The position numbers and the translations under genes were made by a program. Source: an uncultured Curtobacterium sp. (GTDB taxonomy: Bacteria; Actinomycetota; Actinomycetes; Actinomycetales; Microbacteriaceae). From it: 11,117 nucleotides of DNA. The stretch spans positions 1 to 11,117 of the forward strand of contig CAJYIG010000006.1 of the NCBI GenBank assembly GCA_913774725.1. Reading direction: 5' to 3'. Below the pieces are notes generated by a model. That model was not told the origin of the DNA, made no database searches, and saw only the letters and a list, made by a program, of their open reading frames with translations. Every line of letters begins with the position of its first letter. The stretch's first letter is position 1. Shown in pieces: positions 7,112 through 11,117 of the stretch.

Positions 7112-7140
7112 TTGTGTTCAGAACGCGTTCTGAATAGTCT
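7112..7140 (+). promoter_or_regulatory. Promoter of the toxin-antitoxin operon (leaderless)
   Basis: TTGTGT (7112-7117) serves as -35, followed by a 17-bp spacer and TAGTCT (7135-7140) as -10. CGGTCC and then the ATG at 7147 follow, so the mRNA is probably leaderless. The spacer is almost exactly the palindromic operator listed separately. Confidence 0.65.
7117..7134. promoter_or_regulatory. Perfect 18-bp palindromic operator
   Basis: TTCAGAACGCGTTCTGAA is identical to its reverse complement. It fills the spacer between the -35 and -10 boxes of the antitoxin promoter, so a bound protein would block RNA polymerase. Type II antitoxins commonly autoregulate this way. Binding by the Phd-like antitoxin, enhanced by the toxin complex, is the natural inference. 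Confidence 0.75.
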
Positions 7141-7146
7141 CGGTCC

Positions 7147-7611
7147 ATGACCCTCGTTGCTCCCCCTCGTCGCCGGCGCTCAGTCCAGTCGTCCGACCTG
7201 TCCCGCCACGCGAAGGACGTGTTCGCAGCGGCCGAGGTCGAGCCGCTCGAGGTGACTCGTCGTGACGGTAAGCCGCTCGTCCTCACGACCAAGGAGCGCT
7301 CCGACGACGACGATGCGGTGCTGGACATCGCTGCGCAGCTGATCGCCGCGATGACCGTCAACGTCGAGCTCCCGCTGCAGGACCGGCTGGCGATCCCCTA
7401 CCCGTGGCTGAAGCTCCTCAGCGCCGGCGACCAGGTCCGCTTCGCGAAGGAGATCACCGAGATCGCTCGCGGATCCTTCTCGTTACGTCAACCGCGCACG
7501 CTCCTGCTGGAGATGCAGGCGTGGCGGAACTCCGCCGAGGCGATCGCCGCCGGCTGGGATCGTCCGGAACCGCAACTCCTCGACGAGCCGATCGCCGCCG
7601 AGCGTCCCTGA
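7147..7611 (+). CDS. Phd/YefM-like antitoxin (type II toxin-antitoxin system)
   Basis: The N-terminal segment, residues 14-50, has the Phd/YefM pattern: SSDLSRHAKDVFAAAE followed by EVTRRDGKPLVLTTKER. This fold dimerises and binds operator DNA. At 154 residues it is much longer than classical Phd or YefM antitoxins (75-90 residues). The extra C-terminal part (about 55-154), with IPYPWLKLLSAGDQVRFAKEI and LLEMQAWRNSAEAIAAGW, presumably wraps or neutralises the partner toxin. The start is fixed by the leaderless promoter 6 nt upstream. A toxin-like gene follows after 7 bp. Leu113 is encoded by TTA, a rare codon in high-GC actinobacteria, which with the module's nature hints at horizontal acquisition. 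The family call is good; the neutralisation role is inferred. Confidence 0.82.
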   Translation: MTLVAPPRRRRSVQSSDLSRHAKDVFAAAEVEPLEVTRRDGKPLVLTTKERSDDDDAVLDIAAQLIAAMTVNVELPLQDRLAIPYPWLKLLSAGDQVRFAKEITEIARGSFSLRQPRTLLLEMQAWRNSAEAIAAGWDRPEPQLLDEPIAAERP

Positions 7612-7618
7612 CCGCCCC

Positions 7619-7960
7619 GTGGCACGTCGGACCACGGTGCCGCGACCGGTCCGCACCACGGAGTACTCGCTCGTGTTCCTGACCCGGGCGGCAGAATCGG
7701 GGTGGTGTGACCTCGTGGCGACCCAGCGCAACGCCGTGGCGGATGCCTGGGACCGTCTGACGAGCGACCCCCTCACCGAGGACCTGGCGTGCCACGCGCT
7801 CCGCGGTGAACTGGGGACGGTCGTGCACTCCGGGCGCGCATGGACTCGGCGACAGATCGAGCTCAAGCGTGGCGCCCGGATCTGGTTCACCGTGGACGAG
7901 GCGGAGCGGATGGTCGGTGTGATCGCCGTGCACACCCATCACCCGAACGCCACGAAGTGA
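7619..7960 (+). CDS. RelE/ParE-like toxin (type II toxin-antitoxin system)
   Basis: This small basic protein of 113 residues has the layout of RelE/ParE-superfamily toxins. Two N-terminal helices contain DLVATQRNAVADAWDRLTSDPL. Beta strands follow in CHALRGELGTV, RAWTRRQIELKRGARIWFTVD and MVGVIAVHTHHPNATK. The ending HPNATK resembles the C-terminus of many actinobacterial RelE-type proteins. Such toxins cleave mRNA on the ribosome or inhibit gyrase; the sequence does not settle which. No ATG is available near the 5' end. The start is GTG at 7619 (alternative GTG at 7637), 7 bp after the antitoxin stop and without a Shine-Dalgarno, so translation is probably coupled to the antitoxin. Identification rests on gene order and layout rather than on a strong active-site motif. 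Confidence 0.7.
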   Translation: MARRTTVPRPVRTTEYSLVFLTRAAESGWCDLVATQRNAVADAWDRLTSDPLTEDLACHALRGELGTVVHSGRAWTRRQIELKRGARIWFTVDEAERMVGVIAVHTHHPNATK

Positions 7961-7984
7961 CGCACCCACGTCGGTCCCGCACTT

Positions 7985-8011
7985 GCTCGGAGCGACCCGA
8001 GCGACGCTCCG
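7985..8011. repeat. Overlapping inverted repeats between the toxin gene and the next gene
   Basis: CGGAGCG (7988-7994) pairs with CGCTCCG (8005-8011) around a 10-nt loop. Alternatively GCTCGG (7985-7990) pairs with CCGAGC (7997-8002). The two hairpins are mutually exclusive. They could act as a weak terminator for the toxin-antitoxin operon or as an operator for the gene at 8025. There is no T tract. Confidence 0.4.
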
Positions 8012-8012
8012 G

Positions 8013-8018
8013 TAGACG
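8013..8018 (+). promoter_or_regulatory. Possible leaderless -10 element for the gene at 8025
   Basis: TAGACG lies 6 nt before the ATG at 8025, the same spacing as in four other genes here, although its last base is G rather than T. GAGGAG (8018-8023) is only 1 nt from the ATG, too close to work as a normal Shine-Dalgarno sequence. Confidence 0.35.
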
Positions 8019-8024
8019 AGGAGC

Positions 8025-8501
8025 ATGACGGACGAGCGCGACGACGACCAGGCAACCGACGGACAGGGACCGGACGACGCACACGTGGTGCCCGAGGGGG
8101 TGTCCGAGGCCACGGTCGAGGCCCTCGGCACGCTGTCGGCTGCGCTCGAGGTGCTCGAGCACGCACGGGGCCTGCTCTACGGGTTCCACAGGCTGACCGG
8201 GACCGCGGACCTCAACCTCGGCGAGGCCGTCGAGCAGCTCCGGAAGGCGGGGCACACCGAACTGGCCGAGCGGATCGACACCGAGCTCGTCGGCCGCAAC
8301 GTCATCGACGGACGCTGGACGTTCCAGATCGTCGAGGACTACGACGACAACTACTACGCCCTCGCCAAGGAGCTCGAGCAGACCGCCCGCGACCAGCTCG
8401 TCGGCGGCAAGCGCCACCTGTACGAGGCGAGCATGAAGGAGGACCGGCGCACCGCGGGCCGACGACGCCACGAGGCCAAGCCGGCCGACCTGCGGGACTG
8501 A
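8025..8501 (+). CDS. Conserved-looking hypothetical protein (helical core, charged ends)
   Basis: I do not recognise a named family for this 158-residue protein. Its first 25 residues are acidic and polar (MTDERDDDQATDGQGPDD). A core at about 27-125 follows and looks alpha-helical: VSEATVEALGTLSAALEVLEHARGLLYGFHRLTG, then EAVEQLRKAGHTELAERIDTELVGRN, then GRWTFQIVEDYDDNYYALAKELEQ. The C-terminus is basic (KEDRRTAGRRRHEAK). It has no signal peptide or membrane segment, so it should be cytoplasmic. The codon bias is strongly coding. I believe similar proteins occur in other actinobacteria, but this was not checked. It is flanked by the toxin-antitoxin module and a strong terminator, and appears monocistronic. 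Confidence 0.8.
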   Translation: MTDERDDDQATDGQGPDDAHVVPEGVSEATVEALGTLSAALEVLEHARGLLYGFHRLTGTADLNLGEAVEQLRKAGHTELAERIDTELVGRNVIDGRWTFQIVEDYDDNYYALAKELEQTARDQLVGGKRHLYEASMKEDRRTAGRRRHEAKPADLRD

Positions 8502-8532
8502 GCCCGGGCCTCCCGTCCGGACGCCCCCGGGC
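8502..8532 (+). terminator. GC hairpin directly after the hypothetical gene
   Basis: GCCCGGG (8502-8508) pairs with CCCGGGC (8526-8532), immediately after the stop codon. The loop contains its own 10-bp palindrome, CGTCCGGACG (8514-8523). It may help the larger hairpin downstream to end transcription. Confidence 0.4.
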
Positions 8533-8543
8533 CGTGTGATGCA

Positions 8544-8592
8544 CGAAAGCGACAGTCCTCGACGAACGGTTCGTCGAGGACTGTCGCTTTCG
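8544..8592. terminator. Perfect 24-bp-arm hairpin, probable bidirectional terminator
   Basis: The arms are 8544-8567 and 8569-8592, with the single base G8568 at the centre. All 24 pairs match. The stem base is CGAAAGCGAC on the left and GTCGCTTTCG on the right, so both strands present an A-rich side before and a T-containing side after the stem. It lies between convergent genes, 42 bp after the hypothetical gene and 61 bp after the end of the permease gene. This is the expected place for a shared terminator. Confidence 0.8.
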
Positions 8593-8616
8593 CGGAACGG
8601 AACGGAACGGGACGGG
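8593..8616. repeat. Tandem CGGAA pentamers
   Basis: CGGAA is repeated three times from 8593 to 8607, followed by the variants CGGGA and CGGG. A looser echo (AACGGGACGG) occurs at 8621-8630. This non-coding simple repeat borders the terminator hairpin. Confidence 0.55.
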
Positions 8617-8653
8617 CCTGAACGGGACGGAGCGGGCCGGACCGACCCCAGCG

Positions 8654-10126
8654 CTAGCCGACGCCGAGCAGCGCCTCGAGCGGCCCGCGCGCGAAGTACA
8701 GCAGGAAGCCCGCGGCGACGACGTAGAGGAGCCACGAGACCTCACGGCCGCGGCCGGACAGCAGCTTGATGAGCACCCAGCTGATGAAGCCCGCGCCGAT
8801 GCCGTTCGCGATCGAGTAGGTCAGCGGCATCACGACGATCGTCAGGAACGCCGGCAGCGCCGCCCCGAAGTCGCTCCACTCGATGTCCTTCACCTGCGCC
8901 ACCATGAGCGCACCGACGACGACGAGGCCGGCTGCGGCGACCTCGAGCGGGACGACCTGGGTCAGCGGCGTGAGGAACATCGACGCCAGGAACAGCAGAC
9001 CCGTCACGACCGACGCCATGCCGGTGCGGGCGCCCTCGCCGATGCCCGACGCCGAGTCGATGAACACCGTGTTCGACGACACCGAGGCGCCACCGCCGGC
9101 GATGGCGCCCGCGCCCTCGACGACGAGCGCCGACTTCAGGCGGGGGAAGGTGCCGTCGGGCTTCGCGACGCCGGCGGCCTTGGCGAGACCGGTCATCGTG
9201 CCCATCGCGTCGAAGAAGTTCGTGAAGACGAGCGTGAAGACGAGCATCGACGCGGCGACCGGGCCGATGCGGGTGAAGGCACCGAAGACGTCTGCGTGCC
9301 CGACGAGCGACAGGTCCGGCAGGGCGAAGAGGGCGTTCGGCAGGCCAGGCGCGTTGAGGTTCCACCCGGTGGGGGAGTCGACCGAGGTGGGGACCTTGAA
9401 GATCGCCTGCAGGATGATCGCGACGACCGTGGTGCCGACGATGCCGATGAGCAGCGCGCCCTTGACCCGGCGGGCCATCAGCGTGCCGATGACGACGAGG
9501 CCGATCAGGAACACGATCGTGGGCAGGGCCCCGACGGAGCCGTCCTCACCGAGCTGCAGCGGCGGCGAGGCGTTCTTCGTGGTGCGGACGAACCCCGAGT
9601 CGACCAGACCGATGAACGCGATGAACAGGCCGATGCCGACGGTGATCGCGGCCTTGAGCTGCGCGGGCACCGCCGTGAAGATCATCGTCCGGATGCCGGT
9701 CAGCGCCAGGATGACGATGACCACGCCGTTGATGACGACGAGGCCCATCGCCTCGGCCCAGGTGACCTGGTGCACGACGCTCACGGCGAGGAACGAGTTG
9801 ATGCCGAGACCCGCTGCGATGCCGAACGGCAGGTTCGCGACGAGGCCCATCGCGATCGTCATCACACCGGCGACGAGGCCGGTCGCGGCGGCGACCTGGG
9901 CGTTCTGCAACCAGCCGCCGAGGACGTCCTGCGGGGCCTGGTCCTGGCTGAACCCACCGAGGATCAGCGGGTTGAGGATGACGATGTAGGCCATCGTCAC
10001 GAAGGAGACGAGACCACCACGGATCTCACGGGGGATGCTCGACCCGCGTTGCGTGATCGAGAAGAAGCGGTCGAGGCCGGATGCGAAGCGGTTCCGGGGC
10101 GGGGTGTCGGTCTGCTGGGCGCTCAC
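8654..10126 (-). CDS. NCS2 family purine permease (AzgA/PbuG-like)
   Basis: This 490-residue membrane transporter is predicted to import purine bases (hypoxanthine, guanine or adenine) by proton symport. RGGLVSFVTMAYIVILNP (about residues 36-53) is the typical first membrane helix of the AzgA-like branch. GIAAGLGINSFLAVSVV lies in the third helix. The signature SSNTVFIDSASGIGEGARTG (about 349-368) is the substrate-binding region of this branch. Many other hydrophobic helices follow, as expected for a 14-helix NCS2 fold. The N-terminus has a short polar lead (MSAQQTDTPPRNRF). The start codon is GTG, 6 nt after a TAAACT -10 box, with no Shine-Dalgarno. The length is slightly above the usual 430-480. 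The gene is divergent from folE. Exact purine specificity is not decided by sequence. Confidence 0.93.
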   Translation of the reverse strand: MSAQQTDTPPRNRFASGLDRFFSITQRGSSIPREIRGGLVSFVTMAYIVILNPLILGGFSQDQAPQDVLGGWLQNAQVAAATGLVAGVMTIAMGLVANLPFGIAAGLGINSFLAVSVVHQVTWAEAMGLVVINGVVIVILALTGIRTMIFTAVPAQLKAAITVGIGLFIAFIGLVDSGFVRTTKNASPPLQLGEDGSVGALPTIVFLIGLVVIGTLMARRVKGALLIGIVGTTVVAIILQAIFKVPTSVDSPTGWNLNAPGLPNALFALPDLSLVGHADVFGAFTRIGPVAASMLVFTLVFTNFFDAMGTMTGLAKAAGVAKPDGTFPRLKSALVVEGAGAIAGGGASVSSNTVFIDSASGIGEGARTGMASVVTGLLFLASMFLTPLTQVVPLEVAAAGLVVVGALMVAQVKDIEWSDFGAALPAFLTIVVMPLTYSIANGIGAGFISWVLIKLLSGRGREVSWLLYVVAAGFLLYFARGPLEALLGVG

Positions 10127-10132
10127 CGAACG

Positions 10133-10138
10133 AGTTTA
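10133..10138 (-). promoter_or_regulatory. Leaderless -10 element of the purine permease gene
   Basis: On the minus strand TAAACT is followed by CGTTCG and then the GTG start codon. It is the closest of the -10 boxes here to the TATAAT consensus. No -35 hexamer is apparent. I saw no purine riboswitch in the leader, and a leaderless mRNA would leave no room for one. Confidence 0.6.
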
Positions 10139-10262
10139 CAGAAGGCTGGGAGTCCGAGCGGCTCGCGTGTCGCTGCGCGGGCACCGGCCTGGAGGCGCGG
10201 ATCACGGCGCCGGGGGACGGTACGGCCGACAGGTGGCCGCGTTCTCCGGCCAGTCCACGGTG

Positions 10263-10268
10263 TTGGAT
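10263..10268 (+). promoter_or_regulatory. Weak candidate -10 element for folE
   Basis: TTGGAT ends 6 nt before the GTG at 10275, the same spacing as at the other leaderless genes in this window, but it lacks the A at position 2. No -35 is evident. The 148-bp gap between the permease and folE otherwise holds nothing I recognise. Confidence 0.25.
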
Positions 10269-10274
10269 GAGTGC

Positions 10275-10904
10275 GTGAACGAACGTCTGGACCGCGCGCG
10301 GGTCGAAGCCGCCGTGCGTGAGCTCCTCCTCGCCGTCGGCGACGACCCCGACCGTCCCGAGCTCGAACGGACCCCGGCTCGTGTCGCGGACTCGTACGCC
10401 GAGTTCTTCGCCGGCATGGGGGTCGACGCCACCGCGATCGCCCGCTCCGGCGCCGTGCACTCCGAGGACGGCGAGCGCGGGCAGCTCGTGGTGGTCCGGG
10501 ACGTGCGCTTCCGCTCGATGTGCGAGCACCACCTGCTGCCCTTCATCGGGGTCGCGCACCTCGCCTACGCTCCGGGGGAGCAGCTCATCGGCCTCGGGAC
10601 CCTGTCCCGCGTGCTCGACGCCGTGGCCTCGCGGCCGCAGCTGCAGGAGCGGCTCGGCGAGCAGGTCGCCGCAGCCGTCGCCGAGGGACTCGACGCGGAC
10701 GGCGTGCTCGTCGTGCTCGACGCCACGCACCAGTGCGTCACCGCGCGGGGCGAGCGGCAGTCCGGCTCGTCGACGGTGACCGTCGCGGCGACGGGCAGCC
10801 TGGCCGACGCGGCCGGACGGGCCGAGGCGATCGCCCTGATCGGCGCCGGTGCCGGTGCCGGCGCCGCCACGGGTGCCGGGACCGACCACGGGGCGGACGC
10901 ATGA
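10275..10904 (+). CDS. folE: GTP cyclohydrolase I
   Basis: This enzyme makes 7,8-dihydroneopterin triphosphate from GTP, the first step of tetrahydrofolate synthesis. With the GTG start at 10275 it has 209 residues. The N-terminal helices include RVEAAVRELLLAVGDDPDRPELERTPARVADSY. The zinc site is complete: Cys83 and His86 in FRSMCEHHLLPF and Cys154 in THQCVTARG. The 71-residue spacing between the cysteines equals that of E. coli Cys110-Cys181. His85 and His152 correspond to the catalytic histidines. GLGTLSRVLD and SGSSTVTV are also family features. The last 20 or so residues (GAGAGAGAATGAGTDHGADA) are a low-complexity Gly/Ala tail not needed for the fold. An in-frame GTG at 10260 is an alternative start. 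The stop overlaps the folP start as ATGA, indicating an operon. Confidence 0.95.
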   Translation: MNERLDRARVEAAVRELLLAVGDDPDRPELERTPARVADSYAEFFAGMGVDATAIARSGAVHSEDGERGQLVVVRDVRFRSMCEHHLLPFIGVAHLAYAPGEQLIGLGTLSRVLDAVASRPQLQERLGEQVAAAVAEGLDADGVLVVLDATHQCVTARGERQSGSSTVTVAATGSLADAAGRAEAIALIGAGAGAGAATGAGTDHGADA

Positions 10905-11117
10905 CGATCGAGCAGCCGGCCATGAGCCTCCAGACCGGGACCTCCGCACCGGGCTGGGTGGTCCCCGACCTGCGCGACCCGGTCCGCACCATCGGGCGTC
11001 GCACCTTCGACTTCGACCGCCGCGTCGCGGTCATGGCGATCGTGAACCGCACCCCGGACTCGTTCCACGACAAGGGTGCGACCTTCGCCCTCGACCGTGC
11101 CGTCGAGGCGGCCGTCC
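10901..11117 (+). CDS. folP: Dihydropteroate synthase homologue, FolP2-like (3' end outside window)
   Basis: The first 72 residues are visible. RVAVMAIVNRTPDSFHDKGATF (about 41-62) is the first pterin-binding-enzyme signature of dihydropteroate synthase, which joins p-aminobenzoate to the dihydropterin pyrophosphate. The usual sequence is MGILNVTPDSFSDGG. Here the central Val is replaced by Arg (Asn49-Arg50-Thr51) and DGG by DKG. As I recall, this pattern characterises the actinobacterial FolP2 group, whose dihydropteroate synthase activity is doubtful in mycobacteria. Its place directly after folE (ATGA overlap) argues for a folate role all the same. The ATG at 10901 leaves a 40-residue lead before the first strand; an ATG at 10922 is an alternative. 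The gene is cut by the window end. Confidence 0.88.
   Translation, partial: MTIEQPAMSLQTGTSAPGWVVPDLRDPVRTIGRRTFDFDRRVAVMAIVNRTPDSFHDKGATFALDRAVEAAV

Noticed and set aside
8593..8616. Pentamer array considered as a CRISPR-like or iteron repeat
   Set aside because: The units are only 5 bp, there are no spacers, and the copies decay quickly. It is simple-sequence DNA.
8883..9989. 368-codon open frame on the plus strand opposite the purine permease
   Set aside because: It is rich in Thr, Ala, Met and Pro with no domain pattern and mirrors the permease codons. The permease has unmistakable NCS2 motifs.
10035..10274. Upstream extension of folE to give a 289-residue protein
   Set aside because: The added part overlaps the permease gene's 5' end and is unlike FolE. 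The family fold begins near the GTG at 10275.
10127..10274. Possible purine or folate-related riboswitch between the permease and folE
   Set aside because: No conserved aptamer core was recognised, and the permease mRNA appears leaderless.

Overview
The window is GC-rich throughout, with genes strongly biased to G or C at codon third positions. Several start codons have no Shine-Dalgarno sequence and sit 6 nt downstream of a TANNNT -10 box. Together with the gene content (GH65 phosphorylase paired with a beta-phosphoglucomutase, a Phd-type toxin-antitoxin pair, folE followed by folP), this points to a high-GC Gram-positive actinobacterium. The overall look suggests Microbacteriaceae (Curtobacterium-like), but that placement is an inference and was not tested by a search.

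Layout. Positions 1-158 hold the tail of a probable membrane protein that begins outside the window. Positions 258-3617 form a two-gene disaccharide phosphorolysis unit: a HAD-family beta-phosphoglucomutase and a GH65 phosphorylase, closed by a strong GC hairpin at 3629-3665. A classical NAD-type short-chain dehydrogenase follows (3847-4614), converging at only 16 bp with a DUF1697 gene on the minus strand (4631-5146). Divergent from DUF1697 is a leaderless ArsR-like regulator (5261-5833), which overlaps an MFS exporter by 4 bp (5830-7107). The shared intergenic region carries a striking operator: three tandem 14-bp units of the form CAA-N6-TTG, enclosed by a perfect 10-bp inverted repeat and overlying the regulator's own promoter.

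Next is a type II toxin-antitoxin module: a Phd/YefM-like antitoxin (7147-7611) and a RelE/ParE-like toxin (7619-7960). Its promoter spacer is filled exactly by a perfect 18-bp palindrome. A conserved-looking protein of unknown function follows (8025-8501). It converges with an NCS2 purine permease (complement 8654-10126) across a 24-bp-arm perfect hairpin that looks like a bidirectional terminator. The window ends in a folate operon: folE (GTP cyclohydrolase I) overlapping the start of a folP homologue (cut at 11117).

How the parts work together. The GH65 enzyme should release beta-glucose 1-phosphate from a disaccharide, and the beta-phosphoglucomutase should convert it to glucose 6-phosphate. 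The ArsR-like protein probably represses itself and the downstream exporter. The Phd/RelE pair should autoregulate through its palindrome. FolE and FolP catalyse early steps of tetrahydrofolate synthesis, although the visible folP signature looks more like the atypical FolP2 group. There is no gene-free stretch longer than about 230 bp. I saw no tRNA, rRNA, CRISPR array or insertion sequence.
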